IMG/VR virus record: IMGVR_UViG_3300007735_000565
Coordinates: 1-27,715 of that record
Source: a virus
DNA length: 27,715 bases
Direction: 5' to 3' (one strand)
Under the pieces are notes generated by a model. It worked only from the letters and a program-made list of their open reading frames with translations. It did no database searches and was not told where the DNA came from. Of this stretch, positions 1 to 4,740 are shown piece by piece. Made by a program: the position numbers and the translations under genes. Within the stretch, counting starts at the first letter, position 1. Each line of letters begins with the position of its first letter.

Positions 1-373
1 GTCCTCTTAAGAATTCCTTAAAGTCAGTTACCGATTGTGAAAACTTCGGCCACTTTCTCTCATCATTGAAATAATTCCAACCACGGGAGTTGGCATAATC
101 TCCTGCAAGGAATCCCGTCAGGGGATGAAAGCCACAGACTTCCCACCTTGCTTCATCACGCTCCTGCACCAACTTTTTGTTCATCTCAGCAACAGGCTCA
201 CATGCCGTGCATGAGCCTTCAAATCCATTTTTAAGATCAGCAACACGCATGCGGAGATGCTTGATCTCAGCAATAGCACGACCAATCAAGATCTGATGAA
301 ATGTATCTCGGCTACCGCTGTCGAGATACTTGTTCAGAACATCAACGATTTCACCTTCTGTTGGTTCAATCAT
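1..373 (-). CDS. Hypothetical protein, C-terminus cut by window edge
   Basis: Partial gene. The frame is open from an ATG at 373 down to base 1 with no stop, giving 124 visible residues; the C-terminus lies outside the window. The protein is soluble-looking and rich in charged and aromatic residues, with one CxxC pair (GSCTACE, near residue 52) and many Trp residues further on. I do not recognise the family. It is the most promoter-distal visible member of a minus-strand chain; its ATG overlaps the end of the preceding gene by 8 bases, which suggests translational coupling. Being short and packed, it fits the class of early host-takeover or accessory genes, but that is inference from layout only. 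Confidence 0.6.
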   Translation of the reverse strand, partial: MIEPTEGEIVDVLNKYLDSGSRDTFHQILIGRAIAEIKHLRMRVADLKNGFEGSCTACEPVAEMNKKLVQERDEARWEVCGFHPLTGFLAGDYANSRGWNYFNDERKWPKFSQSVTDFKEFLRG

Positions 374-548
374 AGGTGTTCTCCTTGGAAAGTGCAGAGT
401 AGAGAACGCTTTCACAGAACTTGCGAAACTCTTCTTGGTAGTAGTCGATGTCCCTGTGCTTGTTCTTTTCGTACCAAATGTCCGTGAGAACATTGGTTAG
501 TGCATCCGTAACCATTTCCTTCGTGGTCTTTGGTGGATCGTCACTCAT
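366..548 (-). CDS. Hypothetical small protein (60 aa)
   Basis: Sixty-residue acidic/basic mixed protein with no membrane segment and no recognisable motif. The middle (about residues 10-50) looks like two amphipathic helices rich in Tyr, Glu and Lys. The start is fixed by a stop-start overlap: its ATG (548-546) shares bases with the TGA of the preceding gene in the ATGA arrangement. The gene downstream overlaps its stop by 8 bases. The tight packing with its neighbours is the main reason to believe it is real. Function unknown. Confidence 0.55.
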   Translation of the reverse strand: MSDDPPKTTKEMVTDALTNVLTDIWYEKNKHRDIDYYQEEFRKFCESVLYSALSKENTYD

Positions 549-736
549 TGCGTAAGATCCTTATCAATTGCATATCCATTCAGTGCTTCAAGTTCACTGA
601 TTCTCAGATTCATTCCATCACACATATTGATGATGCCAAGAAGAATAATACAATTCACCAACATCATCAAAAAGAAAACAGTAATTGAAATGAAAACAAG
701 ATTGAATTGCTTGCCAGTTGAATTATTGTAACTCAT
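545..736 (-). CDS. Small single-pass membrane protein (63 aa)
   Basis: The start was placed at 736, where ATG overlaps the TGA of the upstream gene (ATGA); an upstream in-frame extension to 766 exists but would run inside the neighbour. The protein has a polar N-terminus (about 10 residues), one long hydrophobic segment of roughly residues 12-36 (FNLVFISITVFFLMML region), then a polar C-terminal tail with an amphipathic helix. This is a one-helix membrane protein, most simply N-in. It could be a membrane-targeted early protein, for example a superinfection or inhibition factor, but nothing in the sequence decides this. Confidence 0.55.
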   Translation of the reverse strand: MSYNNSTGKQFNLVFISITVFFLMMLVNCIILLGIINMCDGMNLRISELEALNGYAIDKDLTQ

Positions 737-1029
737 TCGTACTTTCCTTGTTGTTCGTTTTCCCACTCTTTATCGACAAACTGTTGACCAAGAACTACAA
801 GTTCTCTAAAATGATCCCAGTTTACGCGGGAGTCAAGAGGTCTATCTCCAATGAATGTCAAATCATAACCTTCTTTATGCTTTACGAAATACGCTATCGT
901 CCACTTGAATTTTCCGTCCTCTGACCAAAGACAGATGTGGTGATTGGAACACAATTCAAGGGGGTATCTGGTTGGATTTTCTAGAGGCTTGTAATAACGT
1001 GTGTTGACAGGCTTTGAAAGAATGCTCAT
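733..1029 (-). CDS. Conserved-looking hypothetical protein (98 aa)
   Basis: Soluble protein of 98 residues. The central part (about residues 28-70: a Cys/His pair, then FKWTIAYF, then a FIGDRPLD stretch) reads like a small beta-sheet domain, and the C-terminal third is a charged helix ending in a Gln/Glu-rich tail. The ATG overlaps the TGA of the preceding gene (ATGA), and the gene's own stop overlaps the ATG of the membrane protein that follows. It resembles the small conserved proteins of unknown function common in T4-like genomes, but I cannot assign a family. CNHH-type metal binding (CSNHHIC, residues 27-33) is possible but not established. Confidence 0.55.
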   Translation of the reverse strand: MSILSKPVNTRYYKPLENPTRYPLELCSNHHICLWSEDGKFKWTIAYFVKHKEGYDLTFIGDRPLDSRVNWDHFRELVVLGQQFVDKEWENEQQGKYE

Positions 1030-1283
1030 TCGTAGTTTCCTCTGTCAGTCCACTTGTCTTCGTAAAGTTTATCAATCTCTGCGTTTAGTTTGATTAGATC
1101 TTTCTTGTAGCACTCGGCCTTGAATTGCCAATATGCTCTCTCCTTGGCAATGGTACGAATCATTTCAATTGCCTTGTTGAGCAGAGTGCTGTTGATCTTT
1201 TCACCAAGCATGAGTTCTGTGTGTGCTTGCTTGTCAAGCATCTCCAGAAGTTCTTGCTCCAATTGTGTGAGTTCTTCGCTCAT
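1026..1283 (-). CDS. Hypothetical coiled-coil protein (85 aa)
   Basis: The protein is almost wholly helical: residues 1-25 and 40-78 show heptad-like spacing of Leu/Ile among Glu and Lys, so a coiled-coil dimer or helical hairpin is likely. No catalytic or metal-binding motif is visible. It is the first gene of the five-gene minus-strand chain; a sigma70-like promoter lies directly upstream (-10 at 1290-1295). With the -10 so close to the ATG (about six bases) the leader would be extremely short or absent, and no Shine-Dalgarno sequence is present. Function unknown. Confidence 0.6.
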   Translation of the reverse strand: MSEELTQLEQELLEMLDKQAHTELMLGEKINSTLLNKAIEMIRTIAKERAYWQFKAECYKKDLIKLNAEIDKLYEDKWTDRGNYE

Positions 1284-1287
1284 GATG

Positions 1288-1317
1288 ATAATATATCACG
1301 ATTCTGTCGAAAGTCAA
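1288..1317 (-). promoter_or_regulatory. Sigma70-like early promoter
   Basis: Read on the minus strand, TTGACT (complement of 1312-1317) is followed after 16 bases by TATATT (complement of 1290-1295), or after 18 bases by TATTAT (1288-1293). The -35 box overlaps the last codons of the HNH gene upstream. The first ATG of the five-gene chain (1283) follows within a few bases, so the transcript would start at or next to the start codon. Placement fits an early promoter served by the host RNA polymerase. Confidence 0.55.
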
Positions 1318-1670
1318 AGCCAATCTTCATTAAGAAGACCAAACGACTTAAGCAAATCATTATTTGCATGTTGAATTGAATGACAGTTAGCGCAAAGAAG
1401 AATGCATTTCTTTACTTCATTCAATCTATCTTTTGCGATTAATTTATTACTGTTTATGGAGTAGTTCTTTTCTTTTGGATCTACATGATGGAAATGTAAT
1501 GCACTGGGATGACCAGCAAAACCACATTTGCTACATTTTCCACCTAATTGTTTTACTAAAGCAATTTTAGAGATCCATCTACGCTTGGACACACTACATG
1601 ATCCACAGATACTTGCGTTGGATTCTTTATGTGTATTGAAAGTCTTGTTGCAAAATTTACACTTACACAT
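1314..1670 (-). CDS. HNH endonuclease, homing type (118 aa)
   Basis: Zinc-finger HNH nuclease. An N-terminal Cys cluster (C4, C7, then CGSC at 22-25) is followed by CSKC (46-49), the HNH core HFHHVDP (59-65) and a C-terminal LLCANCHSIQH stretch, the usual order in small phage HNH enzymes of the homing type. Such enzymes nick or cut DNA in a divalent-metal-dependent way. The ATG at 1670 lies only three bases beyond the 3' end of the tRNA-Lys gene; a TTG at 1673 is a less likely start. The only Shine-Dalgarno candidate, GGAGG five bases before the ATG, is the 3' acceptor strand of that tRNA. The next gene's -35 box overlaps its end. Family call is firm; the role as a mobile element is inferred. 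Confidence 0.85.
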   Translation of the reverse strand: MCKCKFCNKTFNTHKESNASICGSCSVSKRRWISKIALVKQLGGKCSKCGFAGHPSALHFHHVDPKEKNYSINSNKLIAKDRLNEVKKCILLCANCHSIQHANNDLLKSFGLLNEDWL

Positions 1671-1673
1671 CAA

Positions 1674-1747
1674 TGCCTCCGGTAGGATTCGAACCTACGA
1701 CCTATTGATTAAAAGTCAAATGCTGCTACCAACTGAGCTACGGAGGC
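1674..1747 (-). tRNA. tRNA-Lys (anticodon TTT)
   Basis: The minus strand folds as a tRNA: acceptor stem GCCTCCG/CGGAGGC (7 bp, perfect), a short D arm with the GCTCAGTTGGTAGC signature, anticodon loop CTTTTAA giving anticodon TTT, and T arm GTAGG-TTCGAAT-CCTAC (5 bp, perfect). The anticodon stem has one T-T mismatch at its outer pair (27-43). The discriminator base is A (1674) and CCA is not encoded, so it must be added after transcription. It would read AAA and AAG, which are very frequent in this AT-rich genome. It is placed directly behind a consensus sigma70 promoter and directly before an HNH gene. Confidence 0.95.
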
Positions 1748-1757
1748 TTACTCGGGT

Positions 1758-1785
1758 ATTATAGCCAACCAATAGACGATGTCAA
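1758..1785 (-). promoter_or_regulatory. Consensus sigma70 promoter of tRNA-Lys
   Basis: On the minus strand a perfect -35 box TTGACA (complement of 1780-1785) and a perfect -10 box TATAAT (complement of 1758-1763) are 16 bases apart. Transcription would start near 1751, about four bases before the mature tRNA 5' end, so almost no leader needs removing. The -35 box begins just past the stop of the lipoprotein gene. The host RNA polymerase should read it at full strength from the moment of infection. Confidence 0.85.
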
Positions 1786-1788
1786 TAG

Positions 1789-2040
1789 TCAGTTCTTCTT
1801 TTTAGTGAAGAACTCTTTGTAGCCCCATGCAACCACTAAGAATAGAACAGGAATATACCAAACAATCCATGACCAATTTTGTTCTATCTTCTGATTCTTT
1901 TCAATCTGTGATTTAAGTGACATCATTACTACGCTGTCACCAGTGTTGTCGGGTACAATCTCTGGGCCAACGCATTTGCATCCAGCGGCGACTAACAGGG
2001 AAAGAAGTAAAGCAATCGCAATTAGTTTGGTGTATCTCAT
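1789..2040 (-). CDS. Small lipoprotein with C-terminal membrane helix; unimolecular-spanin candidate
   Basis: 83 residues. It has an N-terminal signal sequence (basic MRYTK, hydrophobic 6-19) ending in a lipobox-like VAAGC with Cys21 as lipidation site and a second Cys at 23; a periplasmic linker with a short helical stretch (about 40-55); then a hydrophobic helix WSWIVWYIPVLFLVVAW (56-72) and a basic tail. A lipoprotein anchored at one end in the outer membrane and by a C-terminal helix in the inner membrane is the known design of unimolecular spanins such as phage T1 gp11, which fuse the two membranes in the last step of lysis; this one is shorter. The ATG overlaps the stop of the holin-like gene (ATGA), supporting a lysis pair. 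It could instead be an unrelated imm- or cor-like lipoprotein. Confidence 0.6.
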   Translation of the reverse strand: MRYTKLIAIALLLSLLVAAGCKCVGPEIVPDNTGDSVVMMSLKSQIEKNQKIEQNWSWIVWYIPVLFLVVAWGYKEFFTKKKN

Positions 2041-2471
2041 GACTTTCTCCCTGCTGCGGCTGTGCCGAAATAGAATCCAACAATTGAAACTAAAATTTGT
2101 CTATTCTCTGAAGTATAGAGGAAGCCATTTACTTCAACAAAATATTTCTTGCTTGTTTCTGGAATCAATCCAAACAAACCCTCTGGATTGGTGGTATCAA
2201 CTTCTACGAATGTTGGAACACCGAAGAATGGGAGTATGAATGGTGCTGCGATTGTACCGAACAGCATGGTCAATACAATTAATTGACGCACACCCTTTCC
2301 GATGTCTATAGGAACTCTCTGTGCTGCCTTGTCTTGATTCTCTGTAGTTTGTTTATTTGCAGCAATTAGACGCTCAAAAATTTCTTTTTGATCTTGGCTT
2401 TTCTGAGCCATGAACTTAAAAAGAAATCCAGTCAACGACCCGCCGATTAAAGAAATAAGTTCAGTAGGCAT
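2037..2471 (-). CDS. Multi-pass membrane protein, holin candidate (144 aa)
   Basis: Three hydrophobic segments are visible: residues 5-20 (GGSLTGFLFKF region), 62-84 (LIVLTMLFGTIAAPFILPFFG) and 125-141 (ILVSIVGFYFGTAAAG), with a charged helical linker (22-50) and a basic C-terminal end. This size and layout are typical of phage holins, which collect in the inner membrane and open it at a set time. A gene for a lipoprotein of spanin design follows with an ATGA overlap. The start is supported by TAGGAG placed six bases upstream. An exact late-promoter octamer lies 15 bases before the ATG, as expected for a lysis gene. No lysozyme gene is visible in this window. The holin identity is inference from topology and context. 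Confidence 0.6.
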   Translation of the reverse strand: MPTELISLIGGSLTGFLFKFMAQKSQDQKEIFERLIAANKQTTENQDKAAQRVPIDIGKGVRQLIVLTMLFGTIAAPFILPFFGVPTFVEVDTTNPEGLFGLIPETSKKYFVEVNGFLYTSENRQILVSIVGFYFGTAAAGRKS

Positions 2472-2486
2472 AATATACTCCTACTT

Positions 2487-2494
2487 TATTTATA
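2487..2494 (-). promoter_or_regulatory. T4-type late promoter (TATAAATA) of the lysis pair
   Basis: An exact TATAAATA octamer on the minus strand. With the T4 geometry (octamer at -13 to -6) transcription starts at about 2481, giving a short leader of about ten bases that begins with GGAG, the Shine-Dalgarno of the holin-like gene. This is the one exact late octamer in the window that leaves room for a ribosome binding site. Confidence 0.75.
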
Positions 2495-2544
2495 TTACTG
2501 GGTTTTTTTGGGATATCTGATATACTAAATATAATGAGGTGCCT

Positions 2545-3162
2545 ATGACAAAAGAAGCCGAGTTTGTCAAACACATTCGCAAGCATCTTGGAGAATATGG
2601 ATTCTCCTTAACCCTTGGAAGAGGCAAAAAAGTCAATGTCGGAAATGCCAGATGTGATGGGTATTTCATCTACGGCAGAACTAAAAAAGAAAGAAAAATT
2701 CGTGTAGCAAAAAGAGGCCAGACATGGATCTATGTACTGGCACACGAATACTGCCATTTTCTACAATGGCTTGACCAACCAGAGCAGTTTACAAAAAAGC
2801 TTGATGAGGCTCAGGACATTGTAAATAATGTCTCTGTTGGGTTTGTCAACAAAAACTGGACCGGAAAACAAATCAGAAATGCTTTCCGAATGGTTGCTGA
2901 AAATGAAAGAGACTGTGAACGACGCACAGTAAAGCTTCTTGAAAAATGGGGCATTTCATTCAATAAAGATATGTACATCAAAAAGGCGAACCTTTATGTG
3001 TATCTCCATCATATGTGGATGGAATCATATTGCCTGAAAATGAAATTTGATGTTTACAAATCAAATAAACTATTGAAATTGCTAGCAGGGAACTTCAAGG
3101 TGAAGAGTCACCTCGTAGTTCCCAAACTAGTCATGGATGAACTAAACAGAGCGTTTAGTTGA
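2545..3162 (+). CDS. HExxH zinc metallopeptidase-like protein (205 aa)
   Basis: The zinc-binding motif is HEYCH (H67, E68, H71) in the helix WIYVLAHEYCHFLQW, preceded by a small beta region. A second helix about 50 residues later, AENERDCERR (118-127), offers Glu as third ligand, the arrangement of gluzincin-type peptidases and of many small phage and plasmid proteins related to them. Whether it cleaves proteins is not known. I chose ATG 2545 because GAGGT lies at suitable distance before it; a GTG at 2539 is also in frame. A TATAAT box at 2530-2535 may be its -10, but no convincing -35 is seen. It stands alone on the plus strand between two minus-strand blocks, and its 3' end overlaps a convergent small gene by 8 bases. 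Confidence 0.75.
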   Translation: MTKEAEFVKHIRKHLGEYGFSLTLGRGKKVNVGNARCDGYFIYGRTKKERKIRVAKRGQTWIYVLAHEYCHFLQWLDQPEQFTKKLDEAQDIVNNVSVGFVNKNWTGKQIRNAFRMVAENERDCERRTVKLLEKWGISFNKDMYIKKANLYVYLHHMWMESYCLKMKFDVYKSNKLLKLLAGNFKVKSHLVVPKLVMDELNRAFS

Positions 3163-3316
3163 ATCCGTCGTTTTGATTGTTCTGGTTGTTCCAGTCGAAG
3201 CGTTGATTGCTACCCTTGTCATCCTTGGGACGCTTGAAAGGCTTGTGGTCCCACTTCTTACGCTTCTTGTTACGTTGTTCCCCACGGGAACCTCTAAAAT
3301 CACTTTTCTTGAACAT
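3155..3316 (-). CDS. Very small basic protein (53 aa)
   Basis: ATG at 3316 is preceded by a strong Shine-Dalgarno (AGAGGAG, four bases before the start). The product is highly basic in its first two thirds (many Lys and Arg, one WDHKPFKRPK stretch) and Asn/Gln-rich at the C-terminus (DWNNQNNQND), with no hydrophobic core; it is probably disordered and may bind nucleic acid or a host protein. It is the third gene of a minus-strand chain and its start lies inside the end of the preceding gene. Its stop overlaps the end of the convergent metallopeptidase gene by 8 bases. The strong ribosome site and the packing support it as real. Confidence 0.6.
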   Translation of the reverse strand: MFKKSDFRGSRGEQRNKKRKKWDHKPFKRPKDDKGSNQRFDWNNQNNQNDGFN

Positions 3317-3407
3317 TGTTCTCCTCTTGCGGTTCGTTAGATCCAGTATCCTGATTCATATCCCAACTAAGTTCCAACCAATACAAATAATCGATGTGAT
3401 CCATCAT
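3300..3407 (-). CDS. Very small acidic protein (35 aa)
   Basis: ATG at 3407 forms a TAATG stop-start overlap with the gene before it; a second in-frame ATG at 3413 is possible. The product is short and acidic: an aromatic, amphipathic N-terminal half (HIDYLYWLELSWDM) followed by an Asp/Glu/Gln/Asn tail. Its last codons overlap the Shine-Dalgarno and start of the next gene. Without homologues I cannot exclude that it is mainly a translational coupler. Function unknown. Confidence 0.45.
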   Translation of the reverse strand: MMDHIDYLYWLELSWDMNQDTGSNEPQEENNVQEK

Positions 3408-3625
3408 TACCATGCCTCACAATCTTCAAAGTCTTCTTCCAATTGAACAGGTTGATTGAATTCATCAATCTGCTCAGGTTCAGTGTTTTCGGTTAGTGCT
3501 TCTTGTAAACACTTGATGAGTGGACTCCAATCAAGAAACTCTTCAGTTCCCTTGGTCATCTCCATCTCGTTCTTAAGGCTTTCAATCGTACCACGGACGC
3601 GAATGCTAAAGGGGAGGTTGTGCAT
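3407..3625 (-). CDS. Small acidic hypothetical protein (72 aa)
   Basis: Acidic protein: a basic first 15 residues, then a helical stretch and a strongly acidic C-terminus (about residues 46-72, many Glu and Asp). No recognised family. It starts the three-gene chain that runs to 3155. There is no Shine-Dalgarno at the usual distance; instead a large inverted repeat (3611-3652) spans the start codon, with GGGAGG in the upstream arm and codons 2-5 in the downstream arm. That makes expression control at the DNA or RNA level plausible. A weak sigma70-like promoter (TTGACT at 3654-3659, TAAAGT at 3632-3637, minus strand) would begin transcription on or next to the ATG. Confidence 0.55.
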   Translation of the reverse strand: MHNLPFSIRVRGTIESLKNEMEMTKGTEEFLDWSPLIKCLQEALTENTEPEQIDEFNQPVQLEEDFEDCEAW

Positions 3626-3652
3626 ACAAATACTTTAGCACAAACCTCCCCC
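3611..3652 (-). promoter_or_regulatory. Large inverted repeat over a promoter-like site and start codon
   Basis: GGGGAGGTTGTGC (3611-3623) pairs with the arm at 3638-3651 (GCACAA-A-CCTCCCC), a 13-bp match with one bulged A; the loop is 14 bases. On the minus strand the loop contains a weak -10 (TAAAGT) and the first two bases of the ATG at 3625, and one arm lies between the -35 and -10 positions. It could be an operator, an RNA hairpin controlling translation, or an intercistronic barrier. It lacks a following T run, so it is not a standard intrinsic terminator. Confidence 0.5.
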
Positions 3653-3667
3653 AAGTCAATAGCTATT

Positions 3668-4699
3668 TCAAGATTTTCTGAGGCCACCGTCTTTGCGTCC
3701 GAACAGACGATTCATTTCATTCAAAGTTTTATTTACTTTGAGTTGGAAATTTTCATTTGCGGCAACTTTTTGGGGTTTATTTTTATTATTAGAAGCACTA
3801 TAAGCACCATACCCCGGCTGAACTCTTCTAGATTCCATATCATCACTTGCGTAGGGTGGTGTCCGAGACTTTGTGGGTGCTGGTTTAGTGTTAACGCCTA
3901 TGCTACTGCCACCAATAGCGACATTTCTATTAGTTGTAGTATTTCCAGAATTTGTATTTGTAGTATTTCCAGAATTTGTATTTGTGGTAGTACTTGTAGT
4001 TGAAGTATTTCCAGAATCAATTTTTCCTAGACCGCTGGCTACTTTGCTACCAATAGCGGTATTGCTATTTGAATTTCCACTTACTATATTACTATTTGAA
4101 ATTCCACCACCAGCCACTACTGCATTTCCACTAGCCATTGTGCCAAAATTCATAGTCTGAGCACCTGAGCCAGATGAAACTTGCTGATTACCACCAACAT
4201 TTACTGGACCCTTTGCGAATTGTCCTGCAAACATGTTTGCAAAGTTTAGATTTACACCACCCGATTGGCTAGGTTGACCACCAGCACCTACTCCCGCTTG
4301 AGCCAGTTGATTTGCCATAGCAGCAGCACCGGGGCCAGCCTGATTTGCTAAACCACTTGGATCTACATTTGGCTGTGGTACTTCTGGAGTTGATGGCTTA
4401 TCTGGTCCCTTGGTGTCTGATGGCTTCTGATTTGAAGGGTCTGGAAATCTAGTTTTATTTTCTGGAAATGCTGATGTTTGTGACTCAACCTTTTTAACTT
4501 TAATACCATTAAAAATAAGACTTCCGTCCCTATAATCACTTTGTAATAGCTTTTCATCGACCTCTACAGGATTTCCCTGTTCATCGACATATTGTGTATT
4601 TTCCATCAAACTCATCAATCTGTGATTGATGATTCTTTGACGGTTGATTTGTTCTTGGAGATCAGCGATTTTATTTCTTAAGTAGGTGTGGTTTATCAT
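3668..4699 (-). CDS. Low-complexity late protein (343 aa), probable virion component
   Basis: Domain layout: an N-terminal coiled coil (about 3-35), a short beta-like region (45-70), a Pro/Ser/Thr linker (90-125), a long Gly/Ala/Gln/Asn/Ser-rich stretch (125-200), a Thr/Asn/Ser/Gly repeat region (205-255) with near-identical NTNSGNTT units, and a basic C-terminus (about 270-343) ending in a helix and GRKDGG. No enzyme motif is visible. The gene is divergent from the 633-aa gene at 4741; a late-promoter-like TATATATA lies seven bases upstream of the ATG and there is no Shine-Dalgarno. The composition suggests a flexible virion or assembly protein; this is inference. Its internal DNA repeat at 3936-3983 could expand or contract. 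Confidence 0.65.
   Translation of the reverse strand: MINHTYLRNKIADLQEQINRQRIINHRLMSLMENTQYVDEQGNPVEVDEKLLQSDYRDGSLIFNGIKVKKVESQTSAFPENKTRFPDPSNQKPSDTKGPDKPSTPEVPQPNVDPSGLANQAGPGAAAMANQLAQAGVGAGGQPSQSGGVNLNFANMFAGQFAKGPVNVGGNQQVSSGSGAQTMNFGTMASGNAVVAGGGISNSNIVSGNSNSNTAIGSKVASGLGKIDSGNTSTTSTTTNTNSGNTTNTNSGNTTTNRNVAIGGSSIGVNTKPAPTKSRTPPYASDDMESRRVQPGYGAYSASNNKNKPQKVAANENFQLKVNKTLNEMNRLFGRKDGGLRKS
3936..3983. repeat. 24-bp tandem repeat, two exact copies
   Basis: Two head-to-tail copies of a 24-base unit (3936-3959 and 3960-3983), followed by degenerate copies up to about 4015. It encodes the NTNSGNTT repeats (8 residues per unit) of the 343-aa low-complexity protein and stays in frame, so slippage would change protein length without breaking it. 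Confidence 0.8.
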
Positions 4700-4706
4700 A
4701 TCATAC

Positions 4707-4714
4707 TATATATA
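4707..4714 (-). promoter_or_regulatory. Late-promoter-like octamer (TATATATA)
   Basis: Minus-strand TATATATA differs from the T4 late consensus at one base and lies seven bases before the ATG at 4699. By T4 geometry the leader would be two bases. It forms a divergent pair with the motif at 4729-4736 inside a 41-bp gap. Confidence 0.45.
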
Positions 4715-4728
4715 AACTAAATTCGGTA

Positions 4729-4736
4729 TATACATA
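4729..4736 (+). promoter_or_regulatory. Late-promoter-like octamer (TATACATA)
   Basis: TATACATA differs from the T4 late octamer at one base and ends four bases before the ATG at 4741. No Shine-Dalgarno lies between. Spacing is one base shorter than at the three exact plus-strand octamers, so the start point would fall on or beside the first codon. Confidence 0.45.
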
Positions 4737-4740
4737 AAGT

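Noticed and set aside
2507-2535. Full sigma70 promoter for the metallopeptidase gene
   Set aside because: The TATAAT box at 2530-2535 is good but no recognisable -35 lies 16-18 bases upstream; kept only as a note in the gene entry.
3936-4015. Tandem repeat considered as a CRISPR array or regulatory repeat
   Set aside because: There are no spacers; units are head-to-tail, in frame and code for NTNSGNTT repeats.
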